From the NCBI GenBank assembly GCA_938014215.1, contig CALLRW010000017.1:62001-126000 (forward strand): 64,000 nt of DNA, given 5' to 3'. A program made the translations under genes and the position numbers. Under the pieces are notes generated by a model. The model ran no database searches. It was not told the origin of the DNA and worked only from the letters and a program-made list of their open reading frames with translations. This document shows, piece after piece, positions 37,322-47,193 of the stretch. Every line of letters starts with the position of its first letter. The stretch's first letter is position 1. This DNA comes from an uncultured Alistipes sp. Lineage in GTDB: Bacteria > Bacteroidota > Bacteroidia > Bacteroidales > Rikenellaceae.

Positions 37322-40168
37322 TTACCGCTTGCAGATGACGTTGAAATCGCAATACTTGCAGGTGTCCGCCTCCGCACACTGGCGGAACGGCGTGGCGGGG
37401 TCGTAGATCTCGGAGAGGGTCTGCCCGACCAGCTCCTCGAATCGCGCCTCGTAATGCGAATAGCGTCCGCCGCGGATCCCCAGCTCGCGGTCGAGGAGCG
37501 TCGGCAGGTAGTCGTCGCGGTTCATCGCCCGCACGTAGTAGAGCGTCGGTTCGGCATCACAGCCGTGTGCGTGGTAGAGCATCATCGCGTAGAGCAGCGT
37601 CTGGATGATGTTCGACAGGCGCTGCTTACCCTCGCCGTGGAAGAGCTTCTCCAGCCCCTCGAAATCGAGGTGCGGAGCCCCGGTCTTGTAGTCCACCACG
37701 CGCAGCGTACCGTCATCGAGGCGGTCGATACGGTCGGCCCGCCCGGCGAACTTCATGCGCCGCACGGTGCCGTCCGGCGTGCGGAAATCAAAGCCCCAGG
37801 CCACCTCCTCCTCGAGGTGCTCGACCGTAAAGGTGTCGTGTGCGGCGTCGTAGCGCATCACCCCGCCCCGCAGGTAGCGCGTGACGATATCCTTCACGAG
37901 CAGCAGGTTGCCCGTATAGTCGTCGGTCGTGGCCCGCTCGTCGTTCAGGTAGTTCTCGTTGATCGCCTCCTCGACGGCCCGCGCCACCGCCCCCGAACGG
38001 CTCAGCGCCCGAAGCGTCTCGCCCGGATGGTGCTCGCGGAGGATCTTCGTGTAGAGCTTCTGCACGGCGGCGTGGAGGATCGTTCCGAACATCGGCGCAT
38101 CGACCTCCTCCGTCATGCCGTCGTCGCTCTTCAGCCGCGCCACGGAGTAGAAATAGAACTGCATCGGGCAGGTCACGTAGCGGCAGAAGGCCGTCGGCGA
38201 GAGGCTCTCCGGCGCCTCGGGATCGGTGAAGCGGCCGAGCCGGCGCATCACCCGCTCGTCCTTCGCCACCTCGATCGGGGCCGTCTCGGCCAGGTTGACG
38301 TCCACCCCCACCTCGACCTTCGCCACGGGAAAACCGCTCTCGTAGTCCAGCTGGTAGATGTAGCGGCTCGGCTCGCCGGTCGACTTGTCGTCGGCATGCG
38401 AGCAGTAGAGCATCCACACCCGGCGGGCCCGCTGTATGAGCCGGTAAAAATAGTAGGCATAGACCCCTTCGTGGTGCTCGGGGGTCGGCAGCCCGTAGCC
38501 CGAACGCAGGTTGTAGGGGATGAACGAGGCCTGGGCCATGTGGTTGCCCGGGAAGTTGTCGTCGTTCATCGAGAGCAGGATGACGTTCTCGAAATCGAGG
38601 TTTCGCGTCTCGAGGATTCCCATCACCTGCAGCCCCTCGAGCGGTTCGCCCTCGAAGGGGATGCGCACCGTCTGCAGATGGCGGCGCAGCAGCGAGGCGT
38701 AGACCTCCGGCGTCAGCTCGACGTCGCACTCGTCGAGCGAGTTGCGCAGCTTGGTGATCTCCTCTGCGATGACGGCCAGAAACTCCACCCGCTGGCGGGC
38801 GTCGTCCCCTTCGTAGGGGACGCGGGCCACGGCCCCGACCACCCGCAGCAGCCAGTCCGACTGGTCGCGCCACTCGACGGCCGGCGAAAAGATCATCCGC
38901 AGCAGGTCGTTGCGGCCCAGCCAGGCGGCATCGACCGAGATGCGGCGTTCGCGCACGATCTCCTCCTGCATCTGCCGCGTCACCTCCGGATCGCTGTCCG
39001 ACACGTAGGGATGGGCCAGAATGCCCGTGGCATCGACATGGTAGAAGCTCCATCCGTCCCCCTTACGGCGGCGGTGGGCCTGCAGCTCGACGAGGCGTTC
39101 GATGAAAGTATAGGCCAGGCTCGTGCGCAGCGGATAGCCCATCGTGACGTTGACCTTGCCGATCTCGAGCGGCAGGGCGTAGAGCAGCGGCAGGAGCAGA
39201 TTCTCGTCGGTCAGCACCACGGCGGTCCGTTTGTCGAGAGGTCCCTCCTGCGCCAGCCGCCGCAGGATCCGCGCCGCCGCCTTGCACTGCACGGCATTCG
39301 AGGCGGCCGCCACGGCCGTCAGCTCTTTCTGCGCAGCCATGTTGTCGTGCGAGATGTCGCCCCGCGGCGGGAACTGCACGACATTCTCGCGCACGAACAT
39401 GCCCGATTCCTGCGCGTCGGAATCCTTGTAATAGGAGTCGTAATCCCAGTAGAAATCGGTCTCGGCGGCCGTCGAGAGGAAGCGGAAGAGCGTCTTCTCG
39501 CACTCCGAAAGGGCGTTGAAGCCCGCCACGACGTAGCGCCGCGGCTCCGCGAAGGAGAACTCCCCGGCCCGCAGGCGGTCGGCCGCCGCACGCTGGATCA
39601 TGCCGTTGTAGGCGAAGCCCAGCTCCAGCAGGCGCTGGCGGAAACGGCGGTAGACGGGTCCCAGACTCTTCCAGATGGAGAGGAAACGGCGCTTCTCCAC
39701 CGAGAGGTCGGCCTCGTCGCCGAGCGTCGACCAGAACTGCGTGATGATCTCCAGCTGGCGCGGCGTGAGGTACGAAATATCGGCCTCCAGCTCCTTGAGG
39801 TCGGTTATGTTGCGGAACAGCCGGTCGGCATCGACGGCATACTTGTCGATCGTGTCGAAGTCGGTCAGCAGCATGTCGCCCCAGAAGTAGAAGCGGTCGA
39901 AGGGCTCGTCGTGGTAGTCGGAGTAGATCTTGTAGAGTTCGGTGATCAGCCGCACGCGGTCACCGTGGCGGAGCCCCGAAATCTCGGTCATCAGATCGTC
40001 GATCGTCGCCCACGACGGCTGCCACATCGGGCGGTCGGCAATCCGCGACAGCGCATCGACGAAGAAGAGCCGCGCCCGTCGCGACGGGAAAAGCACGGCC
40101 CGCTCCGAAAGATGCTCCCCGTAGCGGGCGTAGAGGTCGGCAGCAACCTCGCTGAGAAAGGTCTTCAT
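37322..40168 (-). CDS. PD-(D/E)XK nuclease family protein, AddB-like
   Basis: 948 residues. An N-terminal degenerate helicase-like half (VLFPSRRARLFFVDAL, then ILETRNLDFENVILLSMND around the middle) and a C-terminal RecB-type nuclease: FAGRADRIDRLDDGTLRVVDYKTG with the QTLLYAMM helix. Cysteines in RYVTCPMQF and TCKYCDFNVIC form the four-Cys pattern of an iron-sulfur nuclease as in AddB. It probably forms an AddAB-type end-resection complex with the UvrD-like protein encoded divergently at 40987. The GIN-domain gene lies 15 bp upstream on the same strand. Confidence 0.9.
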   Translation of the reverse strand: MKTFLSEVAADLYARYGEHLSERAVLFPSRRARLFFVDALSRIADRPMWQPSWATIDDLMTEISGLRHGDRVRLITELYKIYSDYHDEPFDRFYFWGDMLLTDFDTIDKYAVDADRLFRNITDLKELEADISYLTPRQLEIITQFWSTLGDEADLSVEKRRFLSIWKSLGPVYRRFRQRLLELGFAYNGMIQRAAADRLRAGEFSFAEPRRYVVAGFNALSECEKTLFRFLSTAAETDFYWDYDSYYKDSDAQESGMFVRENVVQFPPRGDISHDNMAAQKELTAVAAASNAVQCKAAARILRRLAQEGPLDKRTAVVLTDENLLLPLLYALPLEIGKVNVTMGYPLRTSLAYTFIERLVELQAHRRRKGDGWSFYHVDATGILAHPYVSDSDPEVTRQMQEEIVRERRISVDAAWLGRNDLLRMIFSPAVEWRDQSDWLLRVVGAVARVPYEGDDARQRVEFLAVIAEEITKLRNSLDECDVELTPEVYASLLRRHLQTVRIPFEGEPLEGLQVMGILETRNLDFENVILLSMNDDNFPGNHMAQASFIPYNLRSGYGLPTPEHHEGVYAYYFYRLIQRARRVWMLYCSHADDKSTGEPSRYIYQLDYESGFPVAKVEVGVDVNLAETAPIEVAKDERVMRRLGRFTDPEAPESLSPTAFCRYVTCPMQFYFYSVARLKSDDGMTEEVDAPMFGTILHAAVQKLYTKILREHHPGETLRALSRSGAVARAVEEAINENYLNDERATTDDYTGNLLLVKDIVTRYLRGGVMRYDAAHDTFTVEHLEEEVAWGFDFRTPDGTVRRMKFAGRADRIDRLDDGTLRVVDYKTGAPHLDFEGLEKLFHGEGKQRLSNIIQTLLYAMMLYHAHGCDAEPTLYYVRAMNRDDYLPTLLDRELGIRGGRYSHYEARFEELVGQTLSEIYDPATPFRQCAEADTCKYCDFNVICKR

Positions 40169-40183
40169 CGCGGCCGCCGGGCG

Positions 40184-40888
40184 TTACTCCTCGACCCGGG
40201 TGATGTCGCCGCCCATGAACTTCGTGCCGCCGCGCACGACGGTCGGCGTACCGCGGTAGGTGATCTTGCCGCCGGTCGAGGTCTTCCCCTCGAAGCGGTC
40301 GGTCACCCACAGCGTGGCCGTTCCGGAGCTCGTCACGTTGGCCTCGGTCGACATCGTCTCCAGCGCACGGGCATCGAGCGATCCCGTCGACAGGTAGAGT
40401 GTCAGATAGCGCGCCTCGCCGCTCAGCGTCGCCCGGCTGCGCCCCGTCTGGTTCAGGTTGAGATCCTTCACCGCGAGCTGCGCCTCGACACGGGCCTCGC
40501 CGCCGATCGTCAGATCGAGCACCGTCGCCCGCAGCGTGCTGTCGAACTTCGCCACGGCATCCGCCACGGCAATGCGCTCGAGCGTATTGTAGCAGACCGT
40601 CACCTGCGTGCGCTCCGTGCGCCGCGAGTCGGGCCGTTCGGTGATCGTGAGCACCCGGTCGCGCACCTCGAAGCGGAAGCGCGTCGAGGTCGACCCCTTC
40701 GTATCGTAGATGATCTTCGGAGCCTCGGTGTCGGGGACCCGGACAAAGCGGATGTCGAGCGGCGCCGCCACCTCGACGGCCGTAAACGAAGTGAGCCAAT
40801 CGCGTTGTCCGCCCTCCTCGATGGAGATCTGGGCACGGGCCGCGCCGCAAAGGGTCAGCAGCAGCAGGCTTGCAAGCAGTCTTTTCAT
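40184..40888 (-). CDS. GIN-domain (DUF2807) exported protein
   Basis: 234 residues. A signal peptide (MKRLLASLLLLTLCGAARA) is followed by a beta-helical head-GIN domain: short repeated strands such as VLDLTIGGEARVEAQLAVKDLNLNQTGRSRATLSGEA and SLDARALETMSTEANVTSSGTATLWV. Such periplasmic or surface proteins are common in Bacteroidota and have no assigned activity. It precedes the addB-like gene by 15 bp; whether they are functionally linked is unclear. Confidence 0.88.
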   Translation of the reverse strand: MKRLLASLLLLTLCGAARAQISIEEGGQRDWLTSFTAVEVAAPLDIRFVRVPDTEAPKIIYDTKGSTSTRFRFEVRDRVLTITERPDSRRTERTQVTVCYNTLERIAVADAVAKFDSTLRATVLDLTIGGEARVEAQLAVKDLNLNQTGRSRATLSGEARYLTLYLSTGSLDARALETMSTEANVTSSGTATLWVTDRFEGKTSTGGKITYRGTPTVVRGGTKFMGGDITRVEE

Positions 40889-40986
40889 GTGTCGTCTCTG
40901 TTTTAACCGAGCGCTAATTTACGAAATTCTTGCGAAATTCGGGTTTTGTTTCGTAATTTTACCTCTGCTAAACGACATTCCGAACA

Positions 40987-43900
40987 GTGAGAGCGAAGAT
41001 TCTGAACGCCAGTGCCGGCTCCGGAAAGACCTATCAGCTGGCCTATAAATATGTCCACGACGTCATCGAGGAGCCCGAACTCTATCGCCATGTCCTCGCC
41101 GTGACCTTCACCAACAAGGCCACCGAGGAGATGAAGTCCCGCATCCTGAAGGAGATCCACCGTCTGGCATCGGGCCAACAGAGCAACTACCTCGGCGACC
41201 TCTGCCGCGAACTCGCACTCGACGAACGGACCGTCCGCCAGCGGGCCGCCGACGTGCGCGCGAAGATCCTCCACGACTACTCGCGCTTCACGGTGCTCAC
41301 GATCGACACCTTCTTCCAACGCATCCTGCGCGCCTTCATCAAGGAGCTGGGCATCGACCTGAACTACAACGTCGAGATCGAAACCGCCTCGGTCCTCTCG
41401 AAGAGCGCCGACACGCTCATCGAACAGATCACCGTCGACCGCGACCTGCAGCGCTGGCTGACCGACTTCGTCCAGGAGCGCATCGACGAGGGGCTCAAGT
41501 GGGACATCCGCGACGGAATCCTCTCGCTGGCCGGCGAGATCTTCAAGGAGAAGAACAAGTCGACACTCGACCACGGCCGTTCGCGCGAGGAGCTGGCCTC
41601 GATCATCGCCCGCGCCACGGCCCTCGCCGACAAGACCCGCGACGAACTGCGACAGACGGCCCGCCGCGCCGTGGAGACCATCGCCCGCGCCGGACTGACC
41701 GTCGACGACTTCCCGTACAAGGCCAAGGGGTTCGCCAGCTGGTTCTACCGCGTGGCCGACGGGTCGCTCGAACCCTACGGCGACCGCGTCCGCAAGGCCT
41801 CCGAGGATGAGAACCTCTGGGGCAAGAAGGGGTCGCCTTCGCGCGGGATCGCCCCACAGCTGCGGCCGATGCTCCTCGAGATGCGCACGATCTACGATGC
41901 GAACCTCCGCCGGTGGAACACCCGCGACTTGCTGCGCGAAAACTACCGCAGCTTCGCCCTCCTCTCGGACCTCTACGCCCGCGTGCAGAAACTCTGCGAG
42001 GAGCAGAACCTCATGCTGCTCTCCGAAACCAAATACCTCCTCTCGGAGTTCATCGACCACAACGACGCCCCGTTCATCTACGAAAAGGTCGGAAACCGCT
42101 TCGACCGCTTCATGATTGACGAATTCCAGGATACGTCGGTCAAGGAGTGGGAGAACTTCCTGCCGCTGCTGCAGAACGCCATGGCCCAGTCCGAAAAGGC
42201 CTCGGTGCTGATCGTCGGCGACATCAAGCAGTCGATCTACCGCTGGCGCGGCGGCGACTGGCGGATCCTCCAGGAGCGCGCCCCGCAGGAGCTAGGCATG
42301 GAGGATACCGAGGTCGTGCCGCTGCGTGACAACTGGCGCAGCCTGCCCCGCATCGTCGACTTCAACAACCGCATCATCGCCCAGGTCGTCGACCGCGACG
42401 ATGCGGCCCTCGACACGACGCTCCGCACGGCCGTCGCCCAGGGGGGTATCCCGCCCGAAGAGGCCGCCCCGCTCTGCGGCACGCTCCGCCGCGCCTATGC
42501 GGACCACGTCCAGAACCCTCGCCGGAAGGCCCAACACCAGGGCTATGTCTCGATCGAGACCTTTGCCGAACGACCGCCCGTCGTCGAGCGGATCTGCGAA
42601 CTGCTCGACCGAGGGTTCCGCCCGTGCGACATCCTGATCCTCGTCCGCGGAGCCTCGGACGGCGCCAAGGTCGCCGCCGAACTGCTCGACTTCAAACGCC
42701 GCAACACGGATCCCCGGCACCACTTCGACGTGATGACCCAGGAGGCGCTCATCGTCGGCAAGGCACCGATCAGTTCGTTCATCATCGCCGCGCTGCGCCT
42801 GGCGCTGAACCCCGACGACTCGCTCTCGCGCGCCGTCTTCAACCACTACCTCGGCCGCCCGTTCGACGAGCCGCTCGGTGACGGGGAGAGCGACTTCTTC
42901 CGCTCGATCCGCCTGCTTTCGCCCGAGGAGGCCTTCGAACGCATCGTCATGGAGTTCGATCTGCAGGTCGACCGCCTCCAGACGGCCTATCTGCAGGCCG
43001 TGCACGAACAGATCATCGCCTTCTGCTCGTCGAAGATCGCCGACATCGCGCTCTTCCTGCGCTGGTGGGACGAGACGGGCTGCAACCGCTCGCTGAGTGT
43101 CGAGGAGAGCGTCTCGACGGTCGAAATCACCACCATCCACAAGGCAAAGGGGCTCGAAAAACCCGCCGTCGTGATCCCCTACTGCTCGTGGGCCCTCGAC
43201 CCGAAGTCGACCGGCACGGTGCAGAACATCGTCTGGGCCCGCGGCGACGACGAGTCGGGCGAAATCGGCCGCTTCCCCGTACGGTTCCGCAAATCGATGG
43301 CCGATTCGGGATTCTCGGCCGACTACTACCGCGAAATGGTCTATTCGCACGTCGACAACATCAATCTGCTCTACGTCGCCCTGACCCGTGCCGCCGAGTC
43401 GCTGCACGTCTTCATCCCGCAAAGGAACATCCGCACGGTGGGCGAACTGCTGCTCAAGGGGTTGGAGGTGAAGGACGACCGCGTACTGCTGCGCATGCCG
43501 CCCCCGAAGCCGACGGCCAACGACGACGGTCAGGCGCCGGCAGAGATCCCCTCGGAGCCCGACGAACTGGCGCTCACGGGCCGTTATATGCAAGACGAGG
43601 CCGGGCAGCACTACTCCTTCGGCAAATTCACGGGGCCCGAAGAGCAGGAGTCCAAAACCGGGGCGCGTCACGTCGTGCTCGACGAGTACCTCACGGCGCG
43701 GGCCGACCTGCGGCTGCGGCTCCCCTCGCAGCGCTACTTCGAGGAGGAGGGGGCCGGGCTCTCGCCGCGCGATTTCGGTATCCTGATGCACAAGGCCTTC
43801 GAACAGGCCGACGACCGGCAGGGGATCTACGACGCCGTCAGCCAGATGCAGGCCGACGCCACCCTCTCGGAGCAGGATGCCCGGACGCTGCGCCGGATGA

Positions 43901-44199
43901 TCGACCGCGCGCTCGAACGCCCCGAAGTCCGGGAGTGGTTCAGCGGAGCGTGGAGCTGCGTGCGCAACGAACAGGAGATCATCCTCCCGGGGCGCGGCGC
44001 AACACGACGGCCCGACCGCGTCATGATCGCACCGGGCCATGCCGTGGTGGTCGACTACAAGTTCGGCGAACTCGACGCCGAACGCTACCGGCAGCAGATC
44101 CGCGAATACAAACGTCTGCTCCGCGAGATGGGTTATGAAAAAACGGAAGGGTTTTTGTGGTATGTCCGCCTCGGTAAAATCGAGCGTGTGGACGATTGA
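40987..44199 (+). CDS. UvrD-like helicase/nuclease, AddA-like
   Basis: 1070 residues from GTG 40987. This start is required because Walker A (NASAGSGKTYQLAYK) begins at residue 8 and no ATG is available. UvrD/REP motifs follow: FTNKATEEMKSRILKEIHR, MIDEFQDTSVKEWENFLPLL, VGDIKQSIYRWRGGDW, TTIHKAKGLEKPAVVIPYCS and LLYVALTRAAESLHVF. The C-terminus is a RecB-type nuclease (RRPDRVMIAPGHAVVVDYKFG, QQIREYKRLL). It is an ATP-driven helicase-nuclease for double-strand break resection, partner of the divergent AddB-like protein. Its stop overlaps the TTG start of the ABC gene. Confidence 0.92.
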   Translation: MRAKILNASAGSGKTYQLAYKYVHDVIEEPELYRHVLAVTFTNKATEEMKSRILKEIHRLASGQQSNYLGDLCRELALDERTVRQRAADVRAKILHDYSRFTVLTIDTFFQRILRAFIKELGIDLNYNVEIETASVLSKSADTLIEQITVDRDLQRWLTDFVQERIDEGLKWDIRDGILSLAGEIFKEKNKSTLDHGRSREELASIIARATALADKTRDELRQTARRAVETIARAGLTVDDFPYKAKGFASWFYRVADGSLEPYGDRVRKASEDENLWGKKGSPSRGIAPQLRPMLLEMRTIYDANLRRWNTRDLLRENYRSFALLSDLYARVQKLCEEQNLMLLSETKYLLSEFIDHNDAPFIYEKVGNRFDRFMIDEFQDTSVKEWENFLPLLQNAMAQSEKASVLIVGDIKQSIYRWRGGDWRILQERAPQELGMEDTEVVPLRDNWRSLPRIVDFNNRIIAQVVDRDDAALDTTLRTAVAQGGIPPEEAAPLCGTLRRAYADHVQNPRRKAQHQGYVSIETFAERPPVVERICELLDRGFRPCDILILVRGASDGAKVAAELLDFKRRNTDPRHHFDVMTQEALIVGKAPISSFIIAALRLALNPDDSLSRAVFNHYLGRPFDEPLGDGESDFFRSIRLLSPEEAFERIVMEFDLQVDRLQTAYLQAVHEQIIAFCSSKIADIALFLRWWDETGCNRSLSVEESVSTVEITTIHKAKGLEKPAVVIPYCSWALDPKSTGTVQNIVWARGDDESGEIGRFPVRFRKSMADSGFSADYYREMVYSHVDNINLLYVALTRAAESLHVFIPQRNIRTVGELLLKGLEVKDDRVLLRMPPPKPTANDDGQAPAEIPSEPDELALTGRYMQDEAGQHYSFGKFTGPEEQESKTGARHVVLDEYLTARADLRLRLPSQRYFEEEGAGLSPRDFGILMHKAFEQADDRQGIYDAVSQMQADATLSEQDARTLRRMIDRALERPEVREWFSGAWSCVRNEQEIILPGRGATRRPDRVMIAPGHAVVVDYKFGELDAERYRQQIREYKRLLREMGYEKTEGFLWYVRLGKIERVDD

Positions 44200-46082
44200 A
44201 ACGAATCCTTGCAATCATACCGGCCGAACTGCGCCGCCGAAGCCTCGGCGTAACGGCCTCCGTGTTGGGACGTGCGCTGCTCAACCTGATCGGCGTAGCG
44301 GCACTGGTCTCCCTGCTGGCACTGGCGCTGGACCCCGGCGCCGGGGCGGATCACGCTCCGGGCGGAGTGTTGCGCGCCTGGACGGGAATCGCTTCGGAAC
44401 GGGGATTCTTCGTCGCCGTCTGCGGCGCCGTCGTTCTCGTCACGCTGGCCAAAGGACTGGCCGTCAGGAAGCTGACACGCATCGAGGAGCGTTATCTCAT
44501 CGACCTCTACCGGATCCTCTCCCGCAAACTCTTCGTCACCTACCACGACCGCGGGCTCCCCTTCATCGAACGGACGGACTCCACGTCGCTCGCCCGCGAC
44601 GTCAATGCCCTCACCCGGCTATTCACCACCGGCGTCGTCCGCCCGGCCGCGGCCCTGCTGGCCGATGCGACCCTGCTGACGATGATCCTCGCCGCAGCGG
44701 CACTCTACCGTCCGGTCGTCACCCTGCTGCCGATGCTCCTTCTGACCGTCGGATGGCTCTGCATCCGGAGAATCCGCCGCCGGATCGCCCGCTGCGGAGC
44801 GATCGAGAACCGGATCCGCCGCCGCAAGGGGAGACTCGTCGTCGAGGCCTTCCGCGGATATGCCGATCTGGAGCTGTGCGGAGCTTTCGCGGAACGGCTC
44901 GCGGCATTCGACCGGATGCTGGCCGCCGGGGGCCGCCTCGCCCGCCGCGAAGCCGACCTGAGGCTGCTGCCCCCGCTGATCGTCGAGTGCTGCACGGTCA
45001 TCGCACTGGCACTGCTCGCGTCGGCAAGTTTCGGACAGCCCGACGCCCCGCTGCTCTTCGGACTCTACGCCATGGTAGCGCTGCGGATGATGCCCGCGGT
45101 GAGAAGCCTGCTGAACAACTGGAATACCCTCGGCCGTAACCGCACGGTCGTCGAAACCCTGAACCAGGCGCTGCACGGCGATCCGTCGCCGCACGACCGG
45201 ACTCCGGTCCGCAGGCCGTTCGGAGCGGAAGCCGGAGCCGGCGGTCGCCGGAGCCACCATCCGGGGCCCGAGACGCACACCGTCAACAACTTCGGCGGTT
45301 CCATGCCGGCGACAGGCTCCGTCCGGGCGGTCGTCGTCGAGGCCCCGCCGGAGAGCGGAAAGGCGGCACCGCTGCCGTTCGAACGGACGATCGAGTTCCG
45401 GCACCTTTCGTTCTGCTATCCGGACGCCGGAGAGGATCTCCTCCACGACCTCAGTTTCACGCTCCGCAAAGGTGAACGACTCGGGATTTGCGGCGCCTCG
45501 GGGGCCGGGAAGAGCACGCTGCTGCGGCTGCTGGCCGGACTCTACGAACCCACGGCCGGCGAGATCCGCATCGACGGCCGCCCGCTGGAGGCCGGAAACC
45601 GCCTCGGCTGGCAGCAACACATCGGTTATGTCGCCCAGTTTCCCTTCCTTGTCGACGGGACCCTTGCCGAAAACATCGCTCCCGGCCGTGCGAATGGCGA
45701 CATCGATCCGCAGCGGATGGCCGAAGTCCTCGCAGCCGCACATCTCGAAACATTCGTCGCCACCCTGCCGCAGGGGCTTCAGACACAGGTCGGCGAGGGC
45801 GGCATCCGTCTCTCGGGAGGCCAGCGGCAGCGCCTGGCTCTGGCCCGGGCCCTCTACCGACAGGCCGATCTGCTGCTGCTCGACGAAGCAACCGCCTCGC
45901 TCGACGGCCGGACCGAAACGGAGGTGCTGAGCGCCCTGGAGGAGTTGTCGCTCCGCCGCCCCGGGATGACGATCTGCGCGGTGGCCCACCACGAAGCGGC
46001 CCTGGCCCGCTGCGGACGACGACTGCAACTCGGAGCCGGGCTGCCGGAGACCAAACCCTTGCCGTTATGGAGTATCAGATAG
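44196..46082 (+). CDS. ABC transporter, fused membrane and ATPase domains
   Basis: 628 residues from TTG 44196, 4-bp overlap with the helicase stop (TTGA). Six membrane helices in residues about 15-310 are followed by an NBD with Walker A GICGASGAGKSTLLRLLAG, signature RLSGGQRQRLALARAL and Walker B ADLLLLDEATAS. The region between the domains (about 330-390) holds an unusual Pro/Gly/Ser-rich insert (VRRPFGAEAGAGGRRSH). The type IV-like exporter layout resembles peptide or oligosaccharide exporters. With the HprK-like kinase and S26 peptidase directly downstream, peptide export is the most attractive reading, but the substrate is unproven. The non-ATG start deserves checking. Confidence 0.88.
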   Translation: MKRILAIIPAELRRRSLGVTASVLGRALLNLIGVAALVSLLALALDPGAGADHAPGGVLRAWTGIASERGFFVAVCGAVVLVTLAKGLAVRKLTRIEERYLIDLYRILSRKLFVTYHDRGLPFIERTDSTSLARDVNALTRLFTTGVVRPAAALLADATLLTMILAAAALYRPVVTLLPMLLLTVGWLCIRRIRRRIARCGAIENRIRRRKGRLVVEAFRGYADLELCGAFAERLAAFDRMLAAGGRLARREADLRLLPPLIVECCTVIALALLASASFGQPDAPLLFGLYAMVALRMMPAVRSLLNNWNTLGRNRTVVETLNQALHGDPSPHDRTPVRRPFGAEAGAGGRRSHHPGPETHTVNNFGGSMPATGSVRAVVVEAPPESGKAAPLPFERTIEFRHLSFCYPDAGEDLLHDLSFTLRKGERLGICGASGAGKSTLLRLLAGLYEPTAGEIRIDGRPLEAGNRLGWQQHIGYVAQFPFLVDGTLAENIAPGRANGDIDPQRMAEVLAAAHLETFVATLPQGLQTQVGEGGIRLSGGQRQRLALARALYRQADLLLLDEATASLDGRTETEVLSALEELSLRRPGMTICAVAHHEAALARCGRRLQLGAGLPETKPLPLWSIR

Positions 46083-47167
46083 CCGATCTCACGCTGCAAC
46101 TGCCCGACCAGCTGATTCCGCCCCGCTTCGCCGAGGCGCTGAGTCCCTTTGCCCCCGCCCGGCCGATGGGCGGCAACCCGGACGGCCGCACGGGATGTCC
46201 GGGCACCGCACTTCGCACGATGCGGAGGGACTTGACCCTTCTCCCCACCGGGCCGATCCAGCGGGGCGAGGGGTGGCACGAACTCCACCGTTTCGAATTC
46301 GCCGATGCCGGCGCCGACTGCCGTTTCGGACGGGACCAGGAGGGGTGGCTGCTCGAAATGACGCCGCGGCACACCGGCTCAACCGTCCGGTTCCGGTATG
46401 CCCCGGCCGGAGGGCCTGCCCGGTGCGACTACACGCCGACCCACCATCCGGGACTCTTCCGCTTCGGGGTCTGGACCCTCTTCAACCTCGCCGCCCTGCA
46501 ACATGCAACCGTCGCCATACACGCCTCGGCCCTCCGGTTCCGGGGGCGCGCCGTCCTCTTCCTCGGCGAATCGGGAACCGGCAAGAGCACCCACACCCGA
46601 CTCTGGCGGCAATACATCCCCGGGGCCTCTCTGCTCAACGACGACAGCCCCCTTGTCAGCTGCCGCGCATCCGAAATCCGCGCCTGGGGTTCGCCCTGGA
46701 GCGGAAAACTCCCCTGCTATCGCAATGAATCGATCCCCGTCGCAGCCTTTGTCCGACTGGTTCAGGGTGCCGAAAACCGGATCCGGCCGCTCGCTCCGCT
46801 CGAAGCCTTCGGCGCGCTCTTCCCTTCGCTGCCGCCCGCCTTCGCCCGCGATGCGGAGCTCCGCGACCGGCTCGTCGACCTCCTGACCCGGATCATCCCC
46901 CGCATCCCCGTCTATCGGCTGGAATGCCGCCCCGACGCCGATGCCGCCCGGCTCGTCTGCCGGACACTCTTCGGCAATGAGGCGTTTCTCCCCGATGCAA
47001 CCCCCGCCGCGACCGTCTGCCGGGATGCCGGTCGGGATTCGGGCCGGAGCTTCTGCCGGAATACGGGCCGGAATACCAGCCGGGAGGAGAGCCGTACATG
47101 CTCCGGATACGGGCAGACGGAGCGCAGCGAACCGTCACACGATGTCGGTCCGACCCCTCGTTGTTGA
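46067..47167 (+). CDS. HprK-like P-loop kinase domain protein
   Basis: 366 residues from ATG 46067, overlapping the ABC gene by 16 bp. The core holds a HPr-kinase/PEPCK-like P-loop: VAIHASALRFRGRAVLFLGESGTGKSTHTRLW, then SLLNDDSPLVSC and WGSPWSGKLPCYRNESIPV, with a C-terminal HprK-type end (LVDLLTRIIPRIPVYRLECRPDADAARLV). Such proteins occur in lasso-peptide and related RiPP clusters as tailoring kinases. The last 60 residues are a Cys/Arg/Ser-rich repeat-like tail (CRDAGRDSGRSFCRNTGRN) with no domain. No precursor peptide or radical/transglutaminase enzyme is visible nearby. Confidence 0.85.
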   Translation: MEYQIADLTLQLPDQLIPPRFAEALSPFAPARPMGGNPDGRTGCPGTALRTMRRDLTLLPTGPIQRGEGWHELHRFEFADAGADCRFGRDQEGWLLEMTPRHTGSTVRFRYAPAGGPARCDYTPTHHPGLFRFGVWTLFNLAALQHATVAIHASALRFRGRAVLFLGESGTGKSTHTRLWRQYIPGASLLNDDSPLVSCRASEIRAWGSPWSGKLPCYRNESIPVAAFVRLVQGAENRIRPLAPLEAFGALFPSLPPAFARDAELRDRLVDLLTRIIPRIPVYRLECRPDADAARLVCRTLFGNEAFLPDATPAATVCRDAGRDSGRSFCRNTGRNTSREESRTCSGYGQTERSEPSHDVGPTPRC

Positions 47168-47193
47168 ATCACACACATCCGAAGATCAACCGT

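Noticed and set aside
37292..40906. A 1204-codon open frame on the plus strand opposite the addB-like and GIN genes
   Set aside because: It mirrors real genes on the other strand; high GC lowers stop frequency, and its product is His/Arg/Glu-rich with no family match.
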